Of a stretch of 64,000 nt of DNA, positions 56,350 to 64,000 are shown one piece after another. Under the pieces are notes generated by a model. It did not search any database and was not told the DNA's origin. It saw nothing but the letters and a program-made list of their open reading frames with translations. The DNA is from Candidatus Gastranaerophilales bacterium (lineage in GTDB: Bacteria; Cyanobacteriota; Vampirovibrionia; Gastranaerophilales; Gastranaerophilaceae). The position numbers were made by a program, and so were the translations under genes. Each line of letters begins with the position of its first letter. Position 1 is the first letter of the stretch. Location of the stretch: contig CALVBI010000003.1 of NCBI GenBank assembly GCA_944325735.1, positions 149,051 through 213,050 of the forward strand. Reading direction: 5' to 3'.

Positions 56350-57354
56350 TTAAGAAATATCCCATCTTCCACAAGTTCCGCCCCATCGAGCAATAATATT
56401 ACCTTTGATATCTTTAATTTTTTCAACATGTTGGATTTCTTGTTCACCTTCAACAATTGTAATTACCTCACAATTGTTAGAGCAACCAGTACAATCACAA
56501 GTAATAGAATGGAAATGCATTTCCCCTACTTGCCAACCTTTAAATTTAGTAGCAGCATCAGTATATTGATGATTTTCCATTGCTAATAATGCAGCACCAA
56601 TTGCACCCATAGTTTGGTGATTTTCAGGAACAACAACTTTATGACCTAAAGCTTCTTCAAAAGCTTTTACCATACCTGAATTTGTAGCAACACCGCCTTG
56701 GAATGAGAATACAGGCAATAATTCTTTCCCTAATGCCAAGTTAGATAAATAATTTCTAACTAATGCTTGACAAAGACCATATAATAAGTCTTCCACAGGA
56801 TAACCTAATTGTTGTTTATGGATTAAATCACTTTCAGCGAATACTCCACAACGTCCTGCAATACGAGCAGGGTTAGTTGATTTTAGCGCAGTCGCACCAA
56901 AGTCTTGAATAGGCACATTCAATCTGTTTGCTTGCTGATCAAGAAAACTTCCTGTACCTGCAGCACATACGGTATTCATAGCAAAATCTGTAACAATACC
57001 GTCACGTAAAATAATAATCTTACTATCCTGACCACCAATTTCTAAAATAGTTTGTACACCAGGAACATTTATACTTGCAGCAACGGCATGAGCTGTAATT
57101 TCATTTTTAATAATATCAGCTCCAACTAAAGCGCCAGCTAAGTTACGCCCTGAACCAGTTGTACCAACTCCCATTACATCATAATCTGTAATTCTTTTAG
57201 CATATAATTCATTCAAACCTTTTTGAACAGCCATAACAGGCTTACCTGCTGTTCTAAGCATGTAACTATCAACATACTTACCTTTTTCATCTACTAATGC
57301 TAATTTTGTTGTAACTGATCCTACATCTATCCCTAAGTATACTGTTAAACTCAT
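56350..57354 (-). CDS. 2-hydroxyacyl-CoA dehydratase activator-type ATPase (BadF/HgdC family)
   Basis: This 334-residue protein has an ASKHA fold with LGIDVGSVTTKLAL, TTGSGRNLAG, EIGGQDSK, CAAGTGSFLDQQ and FSFQGGVATN. The two cysteines in CAAGTGSF and GRCGVFAESD would hold the shared [4Fe-4S] cluster of the dimer. A C-terminal Cys patch (CDCTGCSNNC) is an extra feature. Such activators inject electrons into 2-hydroxyacyl-CoA or benzoyl-CoA enzymes using ATP. No partner dehydratase is in the window. Confidence 0.88.
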   Translation of the reverse strand: MSLTVYLGIDVGSVTTKLALVDEKGKYVDSYMLRTAGKPVMAVQKGLNELYAKRITDYDVMGVGTTGSGRNLAGALVGADIIKNEITAHAVAASINVPGVQTILEIGGQDSKIIILRDGIVTDFAMNTVCAAGTGSFLDQQANRLNVPIQDFGATALKSTNPARIAGRCGVFAESDLIHKQQLGYPVEDLLYGLCQALVRNYLSNLALGKELLPVFSFQGGVATNSGMVKAFEEALGHKVVVPENHQTMGAIGAALLAMENHQYTDAATKFKGWQVGEMHFHSITCDCTGCSNNCEVITIVEGEQEIQHVEKIKDIKGNIIARWGGTCGRWDIS

Positions 57355-57405
57355 ATCCTTCCCTCTGTTAATATCTCAATAAATTTATAGTAACACAAAA
57401 AAAAT

Positions 57406-57437
57406 AAAAAAGCCCATAATAAAATGGGCCTTTTTTT
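57406..57437. terminator. terminator after prepilin 9
   Basis: AAAAAGGCCCAT and ATGGGCTTTTT arms on the minus strand with T runs at both ends. Confidence 0.85.
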
Positions 57438-58346
57438 AATCTTTAGATTCACCAGCAGTATATTTAGTATAAATAGGATTTCCTCCTTGTAAAATATTTT
57501 TTAAACTATTCCAACCAGCACCAGACCAACCACTAAAGGTGCCATCTGATCGGACCTTAACCTGAAAAACATCTGCACCAAACTGATTTGGCTTTGCTAA
57601 CCCATTAGAATCAAAAGTAATAGTTGCACACATATATTCAGTCCATTCAAAAATTACAGGATCACCAGAAGAATCAACTATCACATTTCCATTAGAATCA
57701 TATTGCGGCCCAGAACTTTTAAATTCACAAGATGTATTCTGATTTATAGAGATAATAGATGAGTCTTTTAATACAATTATAGGATAACTTATCCAAGAAC
57801 CTCTAGAAATACCATCTTTATCATAATAAGGTGATGCATAAATTAATTGATATCGAAATTTACTACAATCACCTGAAGATTGATTTTTACATAAGTATGC
57901 TCCATCAAAATATTTAGCAAAATTCTCAGCTACCTCTATTGAAGTCTTATTTGTATCAAATAATCCAGTTACATCCCCTATAACCCCATTATCAGCTTGA
58001 TATTTTTGTATAGCTTGACTAATTATAGAATAACTTTTCTTAGCACGTACAGCTAACTCTTTATCTTTAAAATTTGCAATCAATGCAGGAAGAGTTAAAG
58101 CTGCAACAACACCTATTATACCTAAAGTTATTAAGACTTCTGCTAACGTAAATCCGTTTGTTTTTATATAGTGATGTTTCATATCACCAGTATGACATTT
58201 TTTTAAATATTTAGCAACCCCTTGAAACCCTTGTGGAGCAAGCTCTAAATTGCCCCCCCCCCGACTGTTACACAGGTAGACACTTTTATACTAGCACTAT
58301 TGCTCTTACTAGATTTTTGCACATGTTCTGCCTCAAATCTTTTCAT
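57436..58346 (-). CDS. prepilin-like protein 9, out of frame at a 10-base tract
   Basis: The ATG at 58346 (GAAAGGAG site) reads MKRFEAEHVQKSSKSNSAS and on to G10; the zero frame stops at TAG just after. Eleven G would give 303 residues with NLELAPQGFQG and then MKHHYIKTNGFTLAEVLITL. The ATG at 58182 could give a normal 10-residue leader but has no ribosome site. The pre-tract leader is clearly homologous to that of gene 5. The mature part differs from the others, with a DSNGLAKPNQFGADVF loop and a Gly/Ser-rich C-terminus (SGWSGAGWNSLKN). Confidence 0.75.
58253..58262. repeat. C10 tract in prepilin gene 9
   Basis: Ten C on the plus strand, flanked by CTAAATTG; G10 coding. Confidence 0.9.
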
Positions 58347-58374
58347 TTCGCGCTCCTTTCTTTTTACATATTTT

Positions 58375-58403
58375 ATTATAACAAAATGGCTCTACTTTTT
58401 CAA
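58375..58403 (-). promoter_or_regulatory. promoter of prepilin gene 9
   Basis: TTGAAA, 17-base spacer, TATAAT on the minus strand. The -35 box sits in the loop of the hppA terminator hairpin. Confidence 0.7.
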
Positions 58404-58418
58404 GCAGAGCCATTTTTA
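58383..58418 (-). terminator. terminator after hppA, overlapping the prepilin 9 promoter
   Basis: AAAATGGCTCTGCT and AGTAGAGCCATTTT arms with one mismatch around TGAAAA. Confidence 0.8.
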
Positions 58419-58439
58419 TATGAGATAATACTCATTTCC

Positions 58440-60863
58440 CTATTTATTTGATGGAATTCTCATTGCATAGAATGAACGAATTACAAAAATCAATGCAATA
58501 ATTAAGAATATCCAACCTGCAATTGGAGCAATATTTCTGAATGATTCAGAGATTGCAATTTCCATTGCTAACAATCCGAATAATGTCGTAAATTTAATAA
58601 TCGGATTCATTGCAACTGATGATGTATCTTTGAATGGGTCACCAACAGTATCACCAACTACAGTTGCCTCGTGAAGCGGAGTTCCTTTTTCTGCTAAGTC
58701 AACTTCAACAATTTTCTTAGCATTATCCCAACATCCACCTGCGTTTGCCATAAATACAGCTTGGAATAAACCAAATACAGCAATTGCAATTAAGTAGCTT
58801 ACAAAGAATGCTACAGGTGCTGATGTCTTGCAGCTAGGAGCTGATAGACAAGCAAATGCTAATGCAAATGCAAATAATGCGATAAAGATATTAATCATAC
58901 CTTTTTGAGCATATTGTGTACAAATTTTTACAACTTCTTTTGAATTTGCAACATTTGCACTTTTTGAATTTGCATCATCTAATTTAATATTATCTTTAAT
59001 ATATTCAGTTGCAGAATATGCACCAGTTGTAACAGCTTGCATAGACGCACCTGAGAACCAGTAAATTACAGCACCACCAGATAATAAACCTAGTAATGTA
59101 TATGGGTTCAACATATTTAAAATCATTTCAGGTTCGATACCTAAAGTTGATTTAATTACAAGAATTAATGAGAAAATCATTGTTGTAGCACCAACTACAG
59201 CTGTACCAATTAATACAGGTTTAGAAGTTGCTTTGAATGTATTTCCTGCACCGTCATTTTCTTCTAAGTATTTTTTAGCATTTTCAAAGTCAGGTTTGAA
59301 ACCGTATTCTTTTTCGATTTCTTCACCAACATTTGGAATATCTTCAATTAAAGATAATTCATATACTGATTGAGCGTTATCAGTTACAGGACCGTAAGAG
59401 TCAACTGCAATTGTAACAGGTCCCATTCCTAAGAAACCGAATGCTACTAAACCGAATGCAAATACAGACGGATAAATCATTACAGTTTCAGGAATATAAG
59501 TTGATGCAACATAAGCTAGTCCCATCAATAATACAATTACCATACCAATCCAGAATGCTGAGAAGTTACCAGCAACAATACCTGAAAGAATTGTTAAAGA
59601 AGAACCGCCTTCTCTTGAAGCTGTAACAACTTCTTCAGTATGTTTTGCTTTTGGAGAAGTAAATATTTTAGTAAATTCTGGAATTAATGCTGCACCTAAA
59701 GTACCGCAAGAAATAATTGTAGATAATACTAACCATAATTTACCACCCAAATCAGCTAATAACCAGTGGCTTACACCAAAAGTCATTACGATTGATAAGA
59801 TAGAAGTTAACCATACTAAGTTAGTTAATGGTTTTTCAAAATCGAATTTTTGAGTTTTAGCTGCATAAAATTTATCAGCAATACCGTTAATCCAGTATGC
59901 AACTACTGATGTAACGATCATTAAGAATCTCATTACGAAAATCCAAGTCAATAATTGAACTTGGTTATCTGTACCTGCAACAGCTAAAAGGATAAATGAA
60001 ACAAGAGCAACACCAGTTACACCATAAGTTTCAAAACCGTCAGCTGTAGGACCTACAGAATCACCAGCGTTATCACCAGTACAGTCAGCGATTACACCAG
60101 GGTTTCTTGGGTCATCTTCTTTGATACCGAATTGAATTTTCATCAAGTCAGATCCAATATCAGCAATTTTTGTAAAGATACCACCTGCTACACGAAGAGC
60201 AGAAGCACCTAAAGATTCACCGATAGCAAAACCGATGAAACAAGCACCTGCGATTTCACCAGGTACGAATAACAAAATTGTTAACATTAAAATAAGTTCA
60301 ACTGATACTAAACATACACCAATTGACATACCTGCTTTTAAAGGAATATTTAAAATATTTAAAGGATTTCCTTTCAAAGACACAAAAGCAGTTCTAGCAT
60401 TTGCTAAAGTATTCATTCTGATACCGAACCAAGCAACTGCATAAGAACCTAAAATACCAATTACAGACCATGCAAGAATAATTAATACATGGCTTAATGG
60501 CATATGTTGTAAGTAACCGAAGTAAAATGCGATACATAGACCGATTAATACTTCTAACACAAGTAAGAATTTACCTTGTTGAATAAGATAAGTCTTACAA
60601 GTTTCAAAAATTGTATTACCCACTTCAGCCATTGCTGCGTGAACATCCAATTTTTTAATTCTTACAAATTCAATAAATCCAAATATCAAACCAATAACTG
60701 AAATAATAATCCCAATAACTAAATAGTTAAAGAAATCAGGATTAGCTTGTCTGATATTAGGAACAACTAAATCTGCTTCACTTGCTAAAACAGGTGAAAC
60801 ACCCATTAACAAAGCTGCGAACATCGCAAACAATGCCTTTGGTGAAGTTAATTTCTTAAACAT
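58440..60863 (-). CDS. hppA: membrane-bound ion-pumping pyrophosphatase
   Basis: This 807-residue protein with about sixteen helices hydrolyses pyrophosphate to pump protons or sodium. Pyrophosphate-site segments include KIADIGSDLMKIQFGIKEDD, DCTGDNAGDSVGPTADGFE and, near the end, DTVGDPFKDTSSVAMNPIIK. The first 28 residues (FKKLTSPKALFAMFAALLMG, then VSPVLAS) look like a cleavable signal peptide, an unusual addition. Selectivity for Na or H cannot be settled by eye. Single gene with its own terminator. Confidence 0.95.
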   Translation of the reverse strand: MFKKLTSPKALFAMFAALLMGVSPVLASEADLVVPNIRQANPDFFNYLVIGIIISVIGLIFGFIEFVRIKKLDVHAAMAEVGNTIFETCKTYLIQQGKFLLVLEVLIGLCIAFYFGYLQHMPLSHVLIILAWSVIGILGSYAVAWFGIRMNTLANARTAFVSLKGNPLNILNIPLKAGMSIGVCLVSVELILMLTILLFVPGEIAGACFIGFAIGESLGASALRVAGGIFTKIADIGSDLMKIQFGIKEDDPRNPGVIADCTGDNAGDSVGPTADGFETYGVTGVALVSFILLAVAGTDNQVQLLTWIFVMRFLMIVTSVVAYWINGIADKFYAAKTQKFDFEKPLTNLVWLTSILSIVMTFGVSHWLLADLGGKLWLVLSTIISCGTLGAALIPEFTKIFTSPKAKHTEEVVTASREGGSSLTILSGIVAGNFSAFWIGMVIVLLMGLAYVASTYIPETVMIYPSVFAFGLVAFGFLGMGPVTIAVDSYGPVTDNAQSVYELSLIEDIPNVGEEIEKEYGFKPDFENAKKYLEENDGAGNTFKATSKPVLIGTAVVGATTMIFSLILVIKSTLGIEPEMILNMLNPYTLLGLLSGGAVIYWFSGASMQAVTTGAYSATEYIKDNIKLDDANSKSANVANSKEVVKICTQYAQKGMINIFIALFAFALAFACLSAPSCKTSAPVAFFVSYLIAIAVFGLFQAVFMANAGGCWDNAKKIVEVDLAEKGTPLHEATVVGDTVGDPFKDTSSVAMNPIIKFTTLFGLLAMEIAISESFRNIAPIAGWIFLIIALIFVIRSFYAMRIPSNK

Positions 60864-61090
60864 AAACTCTCCCTCTTTAAATTAAGTCGTTACACGAGAA
60901 CATTATAATCCAAACTAAAATTTGTGACAAGATTGTAACAAAACTATTCTTTCGCAACAAGAATGAGGTTAAAACGAACAGGAAAAATTAACTGAATTAT
61001 TAAACAATATTGATAAAAAACTCTTTTAAACCTTATACAAATAAGTTACGACCTGACAGCACCAAAACGCAAAAAGAATAATGTTTAATA

Positions 61091-62035
61091 TCATTCCGGA
61101 TAAAAATACGAAATATCATTTTTTATAATCAGAAAACTTCTTAAAACTATAAGAAACATTATAATCGAAATAATACCACCCACCAAACTTGCTCTATCAA
61201 AAAAATAAATTATTAACATCAATACTGCAGGCAATGCCCCAAAATGCAAAACAGCAACATAAGGGTGTCCTTTTATAACATCCCATATAGAAACAGGTAT
61301 AGTACTGTCAAAATTTCTTAAACTTACATCGGTTTCGTATGTCAAAAATCGCCAGAGAAGAACGCAGAAAAGTGCCAGAGCAAAAAAGCCAAATACTATA
61401 TTCCCTGATAAAAAAGACGCAACCGTCATTAAATAAAAAACGACAAACGAGAGCGGAAATACTATGCTAAAATAAATATTGCCTTTTAACACATCAAACA
61501 CCGAAATCTGTATTTTAGCAGCATCTTGCAGCGACTGCAAATACATTTCATCCATGTTTGAATGTTTTATTGCTTTATTATAAATCTTTTTGTCAATTAA
61601 ATTTTTATCCGACAATTCTTTGAGAGATTTTTTAAAACTTTCTTTAACGATTTTTTCTATTTTTATCAGAAAATCCTCTCTTTGCGGACCGTATACACCA
61701 AGTGCCTCCATTTGTTTCAAATTTTTTATTTCAAAGTCATACAAATCCGAATACAGATTATTCAAAACTGTTTCATGTAGTTCTTCGGGCACTCCCGATG
61801 CAATAAGGTCAATTGTTTTGTGAAAAACCCACTCCGCAATAACCTGTACAACTATACTTCGCGAGTAATTATCTTTACAGTTTTCTGAAATTACGCGCTC
61901 TCCGGCCCGAACAGAATATTTGTAAACCAAGTCACGAACGTAAATTTCGCTCTCTCTGTATTTTTTAGATATTAGACCTCTAATCTGAAACCTCAGCTGA
62001 TTTGCAAATTCTTTGTAATCAAATTCGTCACTCAC
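61091..62035 (-). CDS. hypothetical protein with soluble helical N-terminus and four membrane helices
   Basis: This 314-residue protein has about 175 charged helical residues and then about four membrane segments in two pairs (FSIVFPLSFVVFYLMTVASF, GFFALALFCVLLWRFL, VLHFGALPAVLMLIIYFF, GGIISIIMFLIVLRSFLII). Each pair follows a similar cytoplasmic phrase (SVFDVLKGNIYFSIV and SIWDVIKGHPYVAVL), so the membrane part is an internal duplication. The family is not recognised. Codon use looks somewhat more GC-rich than in neighbours. It follows the secreted protein gene by 15 bases. Confidence 0.6.
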   Translation of the reverse strand: MSDEFDYKEFANQLRFQIRGLISKKYRESEIYVRDLVYKYSVRAGERVISENCKDNYSRSIVVQVIAEWVFHKTIDLIASGVPEELHETVLNNLYSDLYDFEIKNLKQMEALGVYGPQREDFLIKIEKIVKESFKKSLKELSDKNLIDKKIYNKAIKHSNMDEMYLQSLQDAAKIQISVFDVLKGNIYFSIVFPLSFVVFYLMTVASFLSGNIVFGFFALALFCVLLWRFLTYETDVSLRNFDSTIPVSIWDVIKGHPYVAVLHFGALPAVLMLIIYFFDRASLVGGIISIIMFLIVLRSFLIIKNDISYFYPE

Positions 62036-62050
62036 TAAACTTTCCTTTTC

Positions 62051-62944
62051 TTATAAACTCAAATAAACATCTTCCTGCAGTTTAATTTCAAACTCGCTTC
62101 CGGCAGGGATTGAAATTCTACCACCTTTAGACCAAATTGCAAACAATGGAGATCCTACAAAATTTACTGCATAAACTACAATCCCAGTTATTGTAGGGAT
62201 AGGAGAAATTATTACACCCACAGGATTATCCGCAAGTTTTGAAGATGTCCTGCGAGTTTTTTTGTAAAAATTTTCACCTTTATCGATTTGATTTGCGACA
62301 CCTTTCCAGTATTGGCGTTTGCCTTTTATATTATTAAAAAATATTTTTTTCAAATTAGCTTTTGTAATTTTTCCATGAACAGATCTTGTCTGACCATTGA
62401 CTGTAATACTATCAACCATAAGGACAATAAGACCGCCATTTCCCGTCATTTGAGGAAGATGAGAATCTTCTACAACTGCTGTAAATTTTGTACCATCCAT
62501 TACAGTTATATACCTTTGTGTTACAGGTTTGATTGTCGTAAATGAAACTCTAGCACCTTCTTTTAAATAATCTGAAATTACAGAATTTGATTTAACTCGG
62601 AATTTTGTACCTTTTTTAATTCTTATTGCAGTTGATTTATCAAATTTATATTCATTTGGGAGTTTTTTTACACCCAATTGAGGTTTAGCCACAGGCGTTG
62701 ACGGTAAAGACTTCGGAGCTGTCTGTGGTGCTTGTGTTGTTTGCGAAGTTTTTGGCACAGTATTTTGTTGTGTAGGAGCAGTCTTTGGTAATGCAGGTAA
62801 AGACTGTTCTAATTTTGATGGATCATAAGTTCTTCTTATTTCATCGTCTACAGAAGTATCTAGCTCCAATGCAAAAGCCGGTATTGCACTAATTAAAAGT
62901 GCAAATACCAAACTTATAAATTTTTGCATAAATGTATATTTCAT
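62051..62944 (-). CDS. secreted proline/threonine-rich hypothetical protein
   Basis: This 297-residue protein starts at the ATG at 62944, with another Met at residue 6 as an alternative; neither has a clear ribosome site. The signal peptide is QKFISLVFALLISAIPAFA. A disordered Pro/Thr/Gln linker (residues about 50-90) is followed by a beta-rich domain and ends with ISIPAGSEFEIKLQEDVYLSL. That last element resembles exit motifs of envelope channel or stalk proteins, but no family assignment is safe. Its start is one base after the GltD-like stop, so it is coupled to that gene. Confidence 0.6.
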   Translation of the reverse strand: MKYTFMQKFISLVFALLISAIPAFALELDTSVDDEIRRTYDPSKLEQSLPALPKTAPTQQNTVPKTSQTTQAPQTAPKSLPSTPVAKPQLGVKKLPNEYKFDKSTAIRIKKGTKFRVKSNSVISDYLKEGARVSFTTIKPVTQRYITVMDGTKFTAVVEDSHLPQMTGNGGLIVLMVDSITVNGQTRSVHGKITKANLKKIFFNNIKGKRQYWKGVANQIDKGENFYKKTRRTSSKLADNPVGVIISPIPTITGIVVYAVNFVGSPLFAIWSKGGRISIPAGSEFEIKLQEDVYLSL

Positions 62945-62945
62945 A

Positions 62946-64000
62946 TTATTTTAGCATTTCGTTAATAGCTTTTGCTGCTTTTTTACCTGCTCCCATAGCG
63001 TTAATAGCGTTAGATTCTCCAACCGGAGCAACATCACCGCCTGCATATACAGTCGGGATATTTGTAGCACGAGTCTCGCCATCAACTGTGATATAACCTT
63101 TTTTATCAGTTATAATTTCAATACCATCTGCTTCTGCTGAACGCTGAATAATTGGGTTTGGCCCTGTACCTAATGCAACAATTACAGTATCAAGATCCAT
63201 AACTTCTGTTTTTCCTGTAGATACAGGACGTCTTCTACCTGACTCATCAGGTTCTCCTAATTCCATAACTTCTAATTCAACAGCTTTTACATAACCGTTT
63301 TCTCCGATAATTTCTTTAGGAGCATATAAAAATTTAAATACAACACCTTCTTCTTTTGCGTGTCTAATTTCTTCCAAACGAGCAGGAAGTTCTTTTTCTG
63401 TTCTTCTGTAAATAATATAAACTTCTTCAAATCCTACACGAACAGCAGTTCTCGCTGCGTCCATTGCAACGTTACCGCCACCGAAAATTGCTGCCTTTTT
63501 ACCAACTTTCAATGGTGTAGGGCTATCAGGCTGTCCTGCATGCATTAAGTTTACTCTTGTCAAAAATTCATTTGCAGAAAATACTCCGTTTAAATTTTCT
63601 CCTGGAACGTGAAGCATTTTAGGTAATCCGGCACCTGAGCAAATAAATATTGCATCAAAACCGTCTTCTTTTAATTGTTTCAAAGTAATGGATTTCCCAA
63701 CAATAACATTCGTATGGAATTTAACCCCCATTGCTTTAAGGTTTTCTATTTCCCTGTCAAGAACAACACGCGGTAATCTGAAAGGAGGGATACCATATCT
63801 TAAAACCCCGCCTAATTCGTGCAAAGCTTCAAATACTTCTACTTCGTGACCTTCTTTTCGTAAATCACAAGCAGCAGTCATGCCTGCACAACCAGAACCT
63901 ACTACCGCAACTTTTTTACCGGAAGGTTTAATTTCAGGCATTTCAGCTTTTGTATTATCACCAACATATCTTTCTAAAGCACCTATTGCAACAGGTTCAC
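62946..64000 (-). CDS. NADPH-dependent glutamate synthase small-chain-type oxidoreductase (5' end outside window)
   Basis: About 351 C-terminal codons are present, and the frame is open to the right edge. The upstream EPVAIGALERYVGD is the conserved region before the FAD domain in GltD proteins. The FAD motif is VAVVGSGCAGMTAACDLRKE, the NADPH motif AAIFGGGNVAMDAARTA and the FAD-closing motif VYAGGDVAP. A shorter start inside (MPEIKPSGKK) is not the true one. GltD-like chains also serve in NfnB and other flavin complexes, so glutamate synthase is only the first choice. Confidence 0.88.
   Translation of the reverse strand, partial: EPVAIGALERYVGDNTKAEMPEIKPSGKKVAVVGSGCAGMTAACDLRKEGHEVEVFEALHELGGVLRYGIPPFRLPRVVLDREIENLKAMGVKFHTNVIVGKSITLKQLKEDGFDAIFICSGAGLPKMLHVPGENLNGVFSANEFLTRVNLMHAGQPDSPTPLKVGKKAAIFGGGNVAMDAARTAVRVGFEEVYIIYRRTEKELPARLEEIRHAKEEGVVFKFLYAPKEIIGENGYVKAVELEVMELGEPDESGRRRPVSTGKTEVMDLDTVIVALGTGPNPIIQRSAEADGIEIITDKKGYITVDGETRATNIPTVYAGGDVAPVGESNAINAMGAGKKAAKAINEMLK

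Noticed and set aside
60864-61090. Hidden gene or RNA in the 227-base gap after hppA
   Set aside because: No frame with a ribosome site and no stable hairpin could be found; only AT-rich sequence is visible.

Overview
This 64 kb window is visibly AT-rich and gene-dense, with short intergenic gaps. Most genes have a GGAG-type ribosome binding site and many are followed by simple hairpin/T-run terminators. The gene set points to a gut-type relative of cyanobacteria (Candidatus Gastranaerophilales / Melainabacteria, Vampirovibrionia). The pointers are a many-member family of proteins with a GFTLAEVLITLGIIG prepilin N-terminus, a GH57/DUF3536 protein, a sigma-F-like factor next to a prepilin peptidase, a membrane pyrophosphatase, FolE2, and a 2-hydroxyacyl-CoA-dehydratase-activator-like ATPase. 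This placement is inference; no rRNA is present to test it.

Layout. 0-3.5 kb (minus): cell-surface sugar genes (glycosyltransferase cut by the edge, methyltransferase, sugar epimerase, UDP-sugar dehydrogenase), then prfB with its programmed frameshift. 4.7-7.3 kb (plus): three tandem paralogous membrane proteins and a 51-aa small protein. 7.3-10.5 kb: two zinc alcohol dehydrogenases and a divergent GNAT-like gene with a probable leaderless mRNA. 11.3-15.4 kb (plus): ilvC, an HD hydrolase, two tandem thymidylate kinases, a winged-helix protein. 15.5-18.2 kb (minus): MFS transporter and B12-type radical SAM protein. 19-23 kb: pyrG, gatC, a sigma factor and prepilin peptidase. 23-28 kb (minus): ruvA, dnaA, an RNA methyltransferase, an M24 peptidase, a parvulin, a candidate structured RNA, then tRNA-Gly (plus). 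28-41 kb: mscS, rlmH, an M49-like peptidase, folE2, a membrane thioredoxin, a second sigma factor, deoB, ferredoxin, pckA. 44-57 kb: GH57, trmD/rimM, a zinc-ribbon protein with a disordered region, dtd, rlmN, two YkgJ-like Cys-cluster proteins, an activator ATPase. 58-64 kb: hppA, two hypothetical envelope proteins, and a GltD-type oxidoreductase cut by the right edge.

The most striking feature is a dispersed set of nine single-gene prepilin loci (about 10.5, 18.4, 29.5, 32.2, 36.4, 41.9, 49.1, 52.9 and 57.4 kb). Each has its own promoter (mostly TTGAAA-17-TATAAT), a GGAG ribosome binding site and an ATG. Each carries a homopolymer of exactly ten C (or ten G on the coding strand) between that ATG and the prepilin cleavage site. 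In all nine the distance from the ATG to the stop codon is 3n+2, so one more base (or an equivalent -1 frameshift or RNA slippage) is needed to join the start to the pilin. This looks like a regulon of contingency or slippage-gated surface pilins. The prepilin peptidase that would process them, and a sigma factor of the class that controls pili in cyanobacteria, are encoded in the same window. One member carries eleven Cys-rich CWDGS repeats, and another carries a palindromic repeat inserted in its leader.
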